This document shows, one piece after another, positions 24,986 to 33,719 of a stretch of 46,093 nucleotides of DNA. Every line of letters begins with the position of its first letter. Position 1 is the stretch's first letter. Under the pieces are notes generated by a model. It saw nothing but the letters and a program-made list of their open reading frames with translations. It was not told where the DNA came from and ran no database searches. The stretch is from Fibrobacterota bacterium. Lineage in GTDB: Bacteria > Fibrobacterota > Chitinivibrionia > Chitinivibrionales > Chitinispirillaceae. The DNA lies in assembly GCA_023436145.1 (NCBI GenBank), contig JAEZKP010000002.1, positions 1 through 46,093 of the forward strand, given 5' to 3'. A program made the translations under genes and the position numbers.

Positions 24986-25089
24986 TATTAATCCTGCCAG
25001 TACCGTCAGCTATACACAATAATGGTTGAGACAAATTTGCACCTGCAAGCCAGCAAACATCATTATGGCCAGATTACCGGAGCAAATTG

Positions 25090-28000
25090 TCATATTAAAA
25101 ATTCAGCTTGCGGATGATGAACAAAAATTCCCAGAGTTGAGTGTTCTGGCACCATCTGAAATCCTGAAGTTAAGTGTATCCCCAAACGATCATCGATGAC
25201 CATTAATTCAAAAATCTTTTTCTGTTCTTCCAAATCCGGTAAACCAGGATAACCAAAGCTGTAACGTCTTCCGGTGTTGGGTGCTAACCCCAGCCCCCGA
25301 CGCATCTCAACTGTCACTTTCTCCGCCAGATCTTCTACCAGCATATTTCCTAAAGCATTGAGAAAATAACCATAGCTGTATTTGTCCTGCTGGAAAAAAT
25401 CCCTGCTGCGCTGGCTGAGCCGGGAACCAATAGTGACAACCTGAATACCAATCAAGTCACCTTCTGCACTGAAATAATCGCAGATGGAACGTCCGCCGCT
25501 TTTTGGCATCCTGGGAAAATGGAAACTTGCCAGTTCAGAATGGAAATCATCAGGATCAATGATAATCAGTTCTTCATCAACTGTTATTACTGGGAAATAC
25601 CCGTAAAATCCTCGAGGATCTATCAATTCTTCCTTAAGAATTTCACCTCTGAGAAACTCCAGAGCAACTTCAAACTGGGTTTCCCTGACATGCGCATATT
25701 CTTTATCACTAAGTTTACCTCCACCCCACCCTGCTTTAAACAATCGTTCCTTGTTTATGTTATTAAGCAGCATAGCGCTATCCCAGACAAGGATTTCACT
25801 GGTCCCCCAGAAAGGGGGTTCTATATGAGGCACATATTCCAAAGAATCATCTTTAAGAATCAGCTTACTTTCCGGTTCGGGAATTTTGGCAGATCCAGAA
25901 GTTTTTTCGCTTTCTGGTTTACTTTCACAAAGACCCTGCAGGATTTTTGTGGCTGCGAATGCATCTTTTGCATAATAAACGCCTCCTGCATACTGCCTGT
26001 TGTCATTAAGAATAGCTATTCTTGTTGCAAACTCCTTATTGACAGCTGCCCCTCCGATAAGAACCGGAACACTTAACTTCTGTTTATCCAGTTCTGAAAC
26101 GCAAAGAGCCATCTGCTTTGAAGTAGTCACCAGCAGTGCAGATAACCCCAGAGCATCCGGTTTCTCCCTTTTAACAGCTTCAATAATAGTTTCTACAGGA
26201 ACCTGTTTTCCCAGATCAATAATCTCAAATCCCTGGTTTCGCAGAATCGATCCAACCAGATTCTTGCCGATATCATGGACATCCCCAAATACCGTCGCCA
26301 GAATCATCTTTCCTCTGGTTCCTATGCAATTTTCTTTAAGATGGGGTTCAAGGATCTGCACCGCTTCTTTCATGATCTCCGCTGCCTGAAGAACAAACGG
26401 GAGAATCATCTCTCCAGAGGTCATCTTTTCGCCCACCTCACTCATTGCCGGAAGTAAAATATTGTTGAGGATATCTTGTGCCGGCACATTTTTTAAGAGC
26501 AGTTCAATGATTTGTTGCAGGTTTCTTCTATCGCGGTTAATAACTGCATTGTGCAATCTTTGCTCAGCTGGTAGTTCAACAACAGTCTCCTTTTTATTTA
26601 CTAAAGCAGTGTCCTGGTTTTCAAAGAGTTGCACAAATCTGTTCAAAGCATCAGTGTTTCTGTTAAACAGAAGATCCTCAGCATACCTGCGTAGTTTCTC
26701 ATCGTATTTTTCCGGATTATCCAGATGAAGTGAGTTAAAAATTGCCGCATCCAAACCTGCTTTTACAGCATGATATAGCATAAGATTATTGAGAACACGC
26801 CTGGCAGCAGGCTTAAGACCGAAGGAAACATTACTTACCCCCATCACAGTTCTCACCCCGGGCAGCTCCTTTTTTATCGATCTCAAAGCTTCCAGACTAA
26901 TAAGAGCTGCATCCGCACTTTCCGGATCACCTGTAGCCAGTGTAAAAACAAGCGGATCGATGTAAAGGAAATGCTCTGGAATTCCGAACTCACCACAGAC
27001 TAATTCATGAAGCTTATGAGCAAGTTCAACCTTTCGTTTCTTTGTTTTAGCCATTCCTTCATCATCTATTGTCAGAGCAACAACCGGACACCCGAAATCA
27101 CGCGCGATTTCCAGTACGGTTCTGGCTTTTTCCTTGTTATACTCCAGATTGATCGAATTAAGCAGAACAGATCCAGGATTTACCTTCAATGCAGCAATCA
27201 TCACATCCGGTTCAGTGGAATCGATACAAAGAGGGACAGGAGTGCGGTCAGACAGAAACGAAACGAAATCCTGCATTGTCTTTACTTCTGTATCCTGTTC
27301 ACTGATAGCAACACAAATATCCAAAAGTGCACTGCCGGCTTTGCTCTGTTCGTCAGCTATATGCAAAAGCTCATGATAATTTTTATCTAAAATCAGCTCT
27401 TTTGTTTTCCTGGAACCCTGAGTGTTTAGTCTTTCGCCAATGATAACAGGACGACTGACTTTTTCCAGATCGATGCCTCCAATTCCAGTAGATAACCAGC
27501 AGGCACTGGTGTCGCGTACAGCGCGACGGGCTACTTTTTTACCTTTGAGAATGTTTGCAAGTGCAGCAATGTGATCTGGATTGGTTCCGCAACATCCTCC
27601 CACAACCTCAAGTCCGTTACGTGTCACCAGCGGTTCCAGCACCGCTGCAAAATCCGCGGGTTCCATAGTGTAAACCGCTTTACCATCGATATTATGAGGC
27701 ATTCCTGCATTGGGTAGCGCAGAGACCGGAAGCATAGAGAGTTCCAGAAGCTTTTTCAACTCAGGAAACATCTCCTGTGGTCCCATTCCACAGTTAAACC
27801 CTATAACTGATGGCCCAAGAGAAGTAACCGCACCCAAAAACGATTCAATACCACTCCCTAAGAGCATCTTCCCGGACATGTCAATAGTTATCTGAACCTG
27901 CACAGGGATAAACCGGTTCTTTTTAATTGACAATTTCCTCAAAGCGGACATTGCCGCTCTAACCTCCAGTAAATCCTGTGAGGTTTCTATTAAAAAAAGG

Positions 28001-28470
28001 TCAACCCCGCCATCCATAAGCCCTGTAGCCTGCTCTTCAAAGATTACGCAGAGCTCATCAAATCCAGCTCCTATTAGATTATTATCTTTGGATGAAGGAA
28101 GAAAACCGGTAGGTCCAATCGAACCGCAAACAAAAAGTGGTCTCTCTGAATGATTTGTCTCCACAGCATTTCTGGCGGCAAGTGCGGCAGCTTTATTGAT
28201 TTCATATACCCTGTCATCTAAACCATATTCCTTCAATTTTACTCTGGAACCACCAAATGTGTTGGTCTCAATAACATTTGCACCCGCTCTCAGATATTCA
28301 GAGTGAATGGAAGTAACCTTATCAGGACAGGTAATATTTAGTATTTCGTTACATCCTGCAGCACTCTGAAAATACTCTGCAGCGATATTACTTTTTTGGA
28401 CCTGCGTTCCGAATGCGCCATCAAAAATGATGGGTATCCCTTTCTGCAAAAGCTCAATATAGGGGCTCAT
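25090..28470 (-). CDS. metH: cobalamin-dependent methionine synthase, full domain set
   Basis: Methylates homocysteine to methionine using methyl-tetrahydrofolate through methylcobalamin, cytoplasmic. All four modules are present in 1126 residues. A homocysteine-binding barrel (about 1-325) has zinc cysteines in FNCGMG (about 226) and GGCCGT (about 292-293). A pterin-binding barrel (about 340-600) includes VIIGERLNTQGSRKTKE. The cobalamin cap plus Rossmann domain (about 625-840) has the lower-ligand DVHDIGKN near residue 731. The C-terminal SAM-binding reactivation domain (about 885-1126) has RYSFGYPGLPDL. aggag lies 4 bases before the ATG. I found no cobalamin or SAM riboswitch in the 304 bases upstream. 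queA lies 104 bases downstream. Confidence 0.97.
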   Translation of the reverse strand: MSPYIELLQKGIPIIFDGAFGTQVQKSNIAAEYFQSAAGCNEILNITCPDKVTSIHSEYLRAGANVIETNTFGGSRVKLKEYGLDDRVYEINKAAALAARNAVETNHSERPLFVCGSIGPTGFLPSSKDNNLIGAGFDELCVIFEEQATGLMDGGVDLFLIETSQDLLEVRAAMSALRKLSIKKNRFIPVQVQITIDMSGKMLLGSGIESFLGAVTSLGPSVIGFNCGMGPQEMFPELKKLLELSMLPVSALPNAGMPHNIDGKAVYTMEPADFAAVLEPLVTRNGLEVVGGCCGTNPDHIAALANILKGKKVARRAVRDTSACWLSTGIGGIDLEKVSRPVIIGERLNTQGSRKTKELILDKNYHELLHIADEQSKAGSALLDICVAISEQDTEVKTMQDFVSFLSDRTPVPLCIDSTEPDVMIAALKVNPGSVLLNSINLEYNKEKARTVLEIARDFGCPVVALTIDDEGMAKTKKRKVELAHKLHELVCGEFGIPEHFLYIDPLVFTLATGDPESADAALISLEALRSIKKELPGVRTVMGVSNVSFGLKPAARRVLNNLMLYHAVKAGLDAAIFNSLHLDNPEKYDEKLRRYAEDLLFNRNTDALNRFVQLFENQDTALVNKKETVVELPAEQRLHNAVINRDRRNLQQIIELLLKNVPAQDILNNILLPAMSEVGEKMTSGEMILPFVLQAAEIMKEAVQILEPHLKENCIGTRGKMILATVFGDVHDIGKNLVGSILRNQGFEIIDLGKQVPVETIIEAVKREKPDALGLSALLVTTSKQMALCVSELDKQKLSVPVLIGGAAVNKEFATRIAILNDNRQYAGGVYYAKDAFAATKILQGLCESKPESEKTSGSAKIPEPESKLILKDDSLEYVPHIEPPFWGTSEILVWDSAMLLNNINKERLFKAGWGGGKLSDKEYAHVRETQFEVALEFLRGEILKEELIDPRGFYGYFPVITVDEELIIIDPDDFHSELASFHFPRMPKSGGRSICDYFSAEGDLIGIQVVTIGSRLSQRSRDFFQQDKYSYGYFLNALGNMLVEDLAEKVTVEMRRGLGLAPNTGRRYSFGYPGLPDLEEQKKIFELMVIDDRLGIHLTSGFQMVPEHSTLGIFVHHPQAEFLI

Positions 28471-28708
28471 CTCTCTCCTACCCTGGATAAAAAATTAGAC
28501 AAAAATCTATAAAATACATCTCGTTCAACCCGATTACCTGCTGAAGTCAAAGAAAAGCATGGTTATTTTCTGCATTTCTCCCTGGATTTCTTATAAACGA
28601 ATAAGATCTGAAGATGATATTTCAGAAAAAAGGAATATTTTCACACCGGTTTCAACTCTTTTATGGAGAAAAACTTCAATAATTTGAGTATATTATTGGC
28701 TCTGATGT

Positions 28709-28723
28709 TGGCACACAAATTGC
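28709..28723 (+). promoter_or_regulatory. sigma-54-type promoter of the OsmC-family gene
   Basis: tggcac (28709-28714) and ttgc (28720-28723) match the -24/-12 consensus exactly in both conserved blocks and in spacing (12 bases from the second G to the C). Transcription would start near 28735, leaving a 40-base leader with a caggagg ribosome site. Use of this promoter requires RpoN and an enhancer-binding activator, neither of which is in this window. The rest of the 304-base gap between metH and this gene (28471-28774) is AT-rich and I see no other clear element in it. Confidence 0.72.
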
Positions 28724-28774
28724 GTAATTGCTACCCGGCATAATTTAATTTCGTTTTTTTCAGGAGGTTATTAA

Positions 28775-29215
28775 ATGGGTGAAAGAAGAGAAGTGACTGC
28801 GGTTTTAACTGATAATAAAGTTCATTTTCAGGCAGTCAGCCGCGATTGCATTTCAATTGACATTGATTATCCTCCTCCTCTGGGAGAGGGAAACGGGTAT
28901 ACATCACTGGAGATTTTTCTTATCAGTTTGGCTACCTGCAGCGGCACAAGTGTTACTGCCCTGCTTAGAAGGATGGGCAAATCCATCACCGGACTCAAGG
29001 TACATGCCAGCGGAATCCGCAAGGACCAGCATCCGACAAGCTTTGAAACCATTCATCTTAATTTTGAAATATCAGGTGATGCAGATGATATATCGGTTCA
29101 AAAAGCAATCAGGACTTCTGAGGAGATGTTCTGCCCGGTATGGGCCATGATAAAAGGCAATGTCAAGGTCACTACCGGATTCAGTATTACAGAGCAAATA
29201 CTGGAAACTGAATAA
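28775..29215 (+). CDS. OsmC family protein
   Basis: A 146-residue cytoplasmic protein of the OsmC/Ohr superfamily. The redox-active cysteines are C55 in ATCSG and C120 in MFCPVW. The first lies on the long central helix (SLEIFLISLATCSGTSVTALL) and the second near the C-terminus, as in OsmC-type peroxidases. The sequence is closer to the general YhfA/OsmC-like group than to organic-hydroperoxide-specific Ohr. Likely role: thiol-dependent reduction of organic peroxides, or a related thiol chemistry. The ribosome site caggagg sits 7 bases before the ATG. The gene is divergent from metH and has its own sigma-54-like promoter, which suggests nutrient- or signal-linked control rather than a housekeeping pattern. 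Confidence 0.88.
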   Translation: MGERREVTAVLTDNKVHFQAVSRDCISIDIDYPPPLGEGNGYTSLEIFLISLATCSGTSVTALLRRMGKSITGLKVHASGIRKDQHPTSFETIHLNFEISGDADDISVQKAIRTSEEMFCPVWAMIKGNVKVTTGFSITEQILETE

Positions 29216-29245
29216 AAAAAATCCGGACCAGTTCAGCCAAAAAGA

Positions 29246-29295
29246 AGCATCGGCAGAGGATTAAAAAGATGCGCCTGAGATATTCTTCCGATGCT
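29246..29295. terminator. inverted repeat between convergent genes
   Basis: agcatcgg (29246-29253) and ccgatgct (29288-29295) are perfectly complementary, with a 34-base loop. It lies between the stop of the OsmC gene (+) and the stop of the exported-protein gene (-). The long loop and absence of a T-run make an intrinsic terminator only possible. Confidence 0.35.
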
Positions 29296-29312
29296 GCGTG
29301 CTGGCTATCAAG

Positions 29313-29909
29313 TCATTTTTTTTCTTCGTAAATTTCTCTGATCGATTCGATTACAAGTTTCATTGCTTCTTTATGATTGTGTGTGGAAACAAGTTTCCCG
29401 GCTGTTTCTAATTTTAGGACAATGTGCCTGGAATTTACTGTTTTTCTAAGGTAATCAATAAAAGAGCTGCAAATCAGTGCTGATCTTCCAGATATTTCGT
29501 TTTCGGCTATAACTAAATTCTGACTAATCTCACTGCGTAGATTCAATACCTCCATACAGAACCGCCCAACAGCAGATTTGAAACATGGTGTGCAATAATT
29601 ACTGTCTTGACTGTTTGCCATTCTCTGAAGAGAAAGCCCCTCTTCATTGAGGCTGGCAAGCTTATTCAGGAACAGCTCTTCATTTTTCCTTTGCTTAACA
29701 ACCAGGGTGTCCCTGACGTTTTTACAAGTAATAGAGTCAAATATACCGATAATAAAACTGAAATGCTCCAGTTTCGAGCTGATTGCGGATAACTCATCAT
29801 TACACACACTAATGTCCTGGAAAACCTGTTCTGGTGTGATTTCCGCTGAAAAAGAAAAGCTACTTATAATAATGGTAAACAAAACAGAAAGAAATTGCCC
29901 TTTGATCAT
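29313..29909 (-). CDS. hypothetical exported protein with several cysteines
   Basis: I recognise no family. The protein starts MIKGQFLSVLFTIIISSFSFSAE, a clear Sec signal peptide cleaved near residue 22, so it is periplasmic or secreted. The mature part is mostly helical with cysteines at about 36, 62, 105, 108, 117 and 146, including a CTPC pair that could form a disulfide. The reading frame is open back to a TTG at 29930 and a GTG at 29918, but the ATG at 29909 gives the normal signal-peptide layout and is my choice (198 residues). It is preceded, 102 bases upstream, by an outer-membrane barrel gene on the same strand, so the two may function together at the envelope; this is inference. Confidence 0.68.
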   Translation of the reverse strand: MIKGQFLSVLFTIIISSFSFSAEITPEQVFQDISVCNDELSAISSKLEHFSFIIGIFDSITCKNVRDTLVVKQRKNEELFLNKLASLNEEGLSLQRMANSQDSNYCTPCFKSAVGRFCMEVLNLRSEISQNLVIAENEISGRSALICSSFIDYLRKTVNSRHIVLKLETAGKLVSTHNHKEAMKLVIESIREIYEEKK

Positions 29910-30011
29910 TTTTTTCACCCAAGTATTCAATCTACTTTTTTACCGATTTAAAATCAATTTTAGGAGGAATAGATCTTAAGTGTTTTTGAAGTTGTTTTTT
30001 AATGAGTGCCA

Positions 30012-30716
30012 TTACCTGAAAAGATAGCCCACCATGATAGAAAAAGAGGAGTTTCTGATATCTTCTGCCTTATCTGAGTTAAAGGTATCGATCGAACCAA
30101 AACCGAATCTTAAATCGAGGACCACAGTACCCCGTTTGATAGGAAAATTTATATTTAACCCGGTCTGAAATCCAATATCAAAGTTAGAGATCTGCTTTGA
30201 GACATTCTGATTTGTGCCCAACTCTTTAAGAAAACCTCTCTGTGCATCTTGAGGTACAACTGAAAGGTTTTTTGCCCGTGAGTGTAATTGAATGAAAAAC
30301 GAAGGCCCCGCATATACCTCAGGCAACACCGATTTATTGATGGGAATCAGCAGTTTAAACAACACTGGCACAGAAAGATAATCGGTACTCAAGCCGAAAG
30401 AAATCTTTTCACCATCGGGCAGATCAAGCTCCCAATTTTTTCCTAAGCGCAGATACTGAAGTTCTCCCTGAATATTGAAAAAACCAGGGATAAACTCATA
30501 ACTGATCAATCCGGCAACAGTAAGGCTAAGCAACATATCGGGATCAAAATTCTGAAGCTGTTCAGAGAGAGCTTTCTCAAAATTATCTATCCCATTACCC
30601 CAGAAACTACTTATAACTACACCGGTTTTTACTCCGAAATTCATCCTTTTTTGCTCTTGAGAAAATCCGGCAGTGGTAATAAAAAAAATTAATGCCAGTG
30701 AATGAAAATATCTCAT
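30012..30716 (-). CDS. outer-membrane beta-barrel protein (PorT-like)
   Basis: A 234-residue exported protein. The signal peptide MRYFHSLALIFFITTAGFSQ is followed by FGVKTGVVISSFWG, the typical first strand of the outer-membrane beta-barrel (OMP_b-brl_2/PorT) group. Alternating strands follow (GLISYEF, NIQGELQYLRLGKNW, YLSVPVLFKLLIP, EVYAGPSFF, IGFQTGLNINFPI, VVLDLRFGFG) and it ends in an aromatic residue plus arginine (GYLFR), close to the usual C-terminal phenylalanine insertion signal. The frame extends to 30761, but ggaggg lies right before the ATG at 30716, so I use that start. Function may be structural or a small-molecule channel. Confidence 0.83.
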   Translation of the reverse strand: MRYFHSLALIFFITTAGFSQEQKRMNFGVKTGVVISSFWGNGIDNFEKALSEQLQNFDPDMLLSLTVAGLISYEFIPGFFNIQGELQYLRLGKNWELDLPDGEKISFGLSTDYLSVPVLFKLLIPINKSVLPEVYAGPSFFIQLHSRAKNLSVVPQDAQRGFLKELGTNQNVSKQISNFDIGFQTGLNINFPIKRGTVVLDLRFGFGSIDTFNSDKAEDIRNSSFSIMVGYLFR

Positions 30717-31025
30717 TTTCCCTCCACATCGGATAAGAGCTGGTAAATCAATAAGGTGCAAAAACTGATCCGATCTTTTCAGCTAATCGTGTGCTAAATC
30801 ATTAACACTGCTTTATCCGGATTTCCGGTTTTAGATTGAATTTATAAGTTAATATTGATAGAATGTTTTCAGAGCATTACGTCAAAGTTCATTTTCCATT
30901 TCTAAAAAGCAGTTAACTTTGTTTCTGCAAATCAACTCATCTTTTGTATTCTGATAGACAACATGGATATATTTTTGAATCGTCCATTTTCTTTATTTTA
31001 AGCTGAAAACACAAATAACACCTGT
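30717..31025. other. intergenic, divergent promoters expected
   Basis: These 309 bases separate the barrel gene (-) from the CheA-like kinase gene (+) and must hold both promoters. The only candidate I see for the + strand is ttgtat, 18 bases, then tatatt near 30941-30970, which is weak. The kinase ATG at 31026 lacks a ribosome site. No gene or strong hairpin is visible. Confidence 0.4.
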
Positions 31026-33617
31026 ATGAAAATCAGAAAGAAAACCAGCCTTATTGTCTTTTCCACATTTCTTGCTCTATTCGTGATACTCTCGATAATT
31101 TTCGAGACAATTCTGATGAACGGGTTCAAGTTGGTGGAAAATGAAGAAATAGAGCGCAATGTTAATCGGGTTCTGGATGCCATCAACGAATCTTTAGCCA
31201 ACCTTTCAGTAAAGACTGCAGATTGGGCAAAATGGGATGACACCTACAAGTTTATACAAGATACAAATTCTGCTTATATCAATTCCAATTTACATGATGA
31301 ATCCATTTCCGACTTACAAATTAATATAGTGCTTCTTTTTAATAACGATGGGGATCTGATATTTGGCAGAGAGTATAAGGCTGAATCGGGTTGCGGTGCT
31401 ACAATTTCAGATGAGATGCTTAAAAGATTCAGAAAGAATAAACTGCTATTTGAATTCGAATCGGTCGATCATTTCAGAGAAGGCATTATGCAACTTCCAG
31501 GCAATCCGCTGTTATTGACTTCCAGGCCAATAACGACTAGCGATGGAAAAGGGGCTTCGCGCGGAACACTGGTTTTTGGAAAATATCTCGATAAAAATGA
31601 GATCTCCCGCCTATCCTCCATTACTCATCTTTCGGTCAGTATCTGCTTGCTAACCGATACACTTGAAACTGATGTAGCTGCAGCCAGTAAAAACATTTCC
31701 CGGACCAAACCGGTATTTGTAAATCCTTTCGGGAAAGACAGAGTCGCAGGATATACAGTTGTGAAAGATATAGAGGACAATCCTCTGCTGATGGTGCGAA
31801 TTGATACGCCCCGTTATATCTACCAACAGGGTCGCATAACCAAAATGTATCTGCTAATCTCAATTGTATTATCAGGATTGATATTTGGCCTCATTCTTAA
31901 TTTTTCACTGGAAAAGATTGTAATCTCACGGCTTTTCAGTCTCAACAAGGATGTAAAATCGATCAGCGAGTCCGCAAACCACTCTCTCAAAGTAGGTAAT
32001 AGCGGTCACGATGAGCTAACTTTTCTATCAAACTCCATTAATGACATGCTCCAGTCATTGCATAGCTCTGAAGTCAAACTCCTTGACCAGAATCGTCAGA
32101 TGCGCTTGATTATGGATACACTGCCTTCTGGATTACTGTCGTTAAATGAAAATTTCGACATTAATCCGGAATACTCCAAAACCGCAGAATCCATATTTGC
32201 TCAAAAATCACTTGAAGGGAAATCGTTTCTCCATCTCCTTTTTCCAGAAAATAGCCAAAATGAACAGCGTGAGAAACTTTTTGAATTTCTGGACATTCTG
32301 CGCAGAGATCTCTTTCCTGAAAAAGAGCTTGCAGCACTGAATCCATTTCCTTTCATAACCCTTACCATTGGAGAAGAGCTGCGGTGGATAAAACTATGCT
32401 ACCAGAAAATTATTCGCGGACCACACCTGGAAAATCACATTCTGGTAGATATAGAAGATATTTCCGCAGAAAAACAGCTTGAACAGAAGATAAAACAATC
32501 TGAACAGGAAAATCTCCAGCTTAAAATAATCGCTGAAGATCCTGATCTTTTCAGATATTTTCTTTCTGACATGAAAGAGGTGATCTCAAGAGCCAGAAAA
32601 AATCTGGCACTTTTTCTTACAGATATAAAACAAATAGAGCTCCTCCAGGAGATATTCAGGGATATTCACACCATTAAAGGCACAGCCAGTTCATTTGGTC
32701 TGGCATCGATAGCTGAAATTTCAGGTAAAATGGAAAAATGTTTCCATTCACTAAAAGAAAACAACACTATAGAAATAGAAAATATCTCCTGCGCAACAGA
32801 ATCTCTAAACCAGCTCTCCGAAGAAATACAGAGAGTAATCCTGGATACCAGAAAAATACTGGGTGAGGATTTCAATGACAGCAACGAACTCTTTTTACGG
32901 ATACCAGTTAACAGAATAAATCGGCTGTATTCAATTACTGAGGATGCGATTAATGGAATGAGTTCCCAACGCTTTTCAGAGCAGGAAATTTCAAAAATCA
33001 AAAAGGAATTTCTGGAACTGCGCACTGTTGCAGTCAAGAAGGGTCTGGCAAAGGCATTGAAAATTGTTCCTGAACTTCAGAAGAGATTTTCAACCGATAT
33101 CAGATTCAATCTGGAAGGAGGAGATCTTCTCATAGACTGCGTGCTGGCTCATCAGCTCAATACCCCTCTTATACACCTGCTGAGAAATGCCTTTGTACAT
33201 GGTATTGAGTCCTTTGAACAACGCTTTATTTCAGGTAAAAACAATGAAGGTCATATATCGCTGTGCTTTGAAAAATTACATAATGAACTACAGATAAGAA
33301 TAGCTGATGACGGCCGGGGAATCGATTCACAATATGTAAAGCAGATGGCGATTAAAAACGGTTTTATCTCTAGTGAAAAGGCAGATACTTTTAATAAAAA
33401 GCAACTACTGGATCTTATCTTTGTTCAAGGCTTCACTACCACCGAAACTTTAAACGAGATCTCAGGAAGAGGTGTTGGTATGAACGCAGTGTACAACACA
33501 GTAGTTGAAAAATTAAACGGCACAGTGGAAATCGAGTCTGAACCAGGCGTAGGTACCACATTCATTTTAAAAATCCCTTTTAACCAGGAAAAAATATGGT
33601 CCTTGCCTCTTTATTAA
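31026..33617 (+). CDS. membrane-bound CheA-like histidine kinase with CHASE4, HAMP, PAS and Hpt domains
   Basis: An 863-residue inner-membrane sensor. TM1 covers about 8-29. The periplasmic part to about 273 has the CHASE4 hallmark DWAKWDDTYKFI (about 65-76). TM2 covers about 275-293, followed by HAMP (to about 350) and a PAS-like domain (about 355-475). An Hpt domain (about 505-610) has phosphoacceptor H548 in DIHTIKGTASSF. The C-terminal ATPase (about 700-858) has N-box LIHLLRNAFVHGIE, G1 IADDGRGID and G2 SGRGVGMNAV. The His is in a separate Hpt domain and the ATPase is of CheA type. The CheY-binding P2 and CheW-like P5 domains are missing, so it is not a chemotaxis array kinase. No response regulator is adjacent. 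Confidence 0.9.
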   Translation: MKIRKKTSLIVFSTFLALFVILSIIFETILMNGFKLVENEEIERNVNRVLDAINESLANLSVKTADWAKWDDTYKFIQDTNSAYINSNLHDESISDLQINIVLLFNNDGDLIFGREYKAESGCGATISDEMLKRFRKNKLLFEFESVDHFREGIMQLPGNPLLLTSRPITTSDGKGASRGTLVFGKYLDKNEISRLSSITHLSVSICLLTDTLETDVAAASKNISRTKPVFVNPFGKDRVAGYTVVKDIEDNPLLMVRIDTPRYIYQQGRITKMYLLISIVLSGLIFGLILNFSLEKIVISRLFSLNKDVKSISESANHSLKVGNSGHDELTFLSNSINDMLQSLHSSEVKLLDQNRQMRLIMDTLPSGLLSLNENFDINPEYSKTAESIFAQKSLEGKSFLHLLFPENSQNEQREKLFEFLDILRRDLFPEKELAALNPFPFITLTIGEELRWIKLCYQKIIRGPHLENHILVDIEDISAEKQLEQKIKQSEQENLQLKIIAEDPDLFRYFLSDMKEVISRARKNLALFLTDIKQIELLQEIFRDIHTIKGTASSFGLASIAEISGKMEKCFHSLKENNTIEIENISCATESLNQLSEEIQRVILDTRKILGEDFNDSNELFLRIPVNRINRLYSITEDAINGMSSQRFSEQEISKIKKEFLELRTVAVKKGLAKALKIVPELQKRFSTDIRFNLEGGDLLIDCVLAHQLNTPLIHLLRNAFVHGIESFEQRFISGKNNEGHISLCFEKLHNELQIRIADDGRGIDSQYVKQMAIKNGFISSEKADTFNKKQLLDLIFVQGFTTTETLNEISGRGVGMNAVYNTVVEKLNGTVEIESEPGVGTTFILKIPFNQEKIWSLPLY

Positions 33618-33654
33618 CTTCAGTAGCCGTTTTCAGGTCTAACTGCAGCTCGAC

Positions 33655-33680
33655 AAAAATAGTACCCGCGTAGTATTTTT
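33655..33680 (+). terminator. possible weak terminator after the kinase gene
   Basis: aaaaata (33655-33661) and tattttt (33674-33680) pair with an inner tac/gta step and one G-G mismatch around ccgc. The right arm supplies its own T-run. The stem is A/T-rich and weak, 38 bases after the kinase stop and 40 before the next gene. Confidence 0.3.
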
Positions 33681-33719
33681 CCGGTTTCTGTTCTGGTTTA
33701 ATCAGTCCAAAGGAATTTC

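Noticed and set aside
28471..28774. Expected cobalamin or SAM riboswitch upstream of metH.
   Set aside because: I looked for the B12-box and for SAM-I/SAM-II core patterns on the minus strand and found none.
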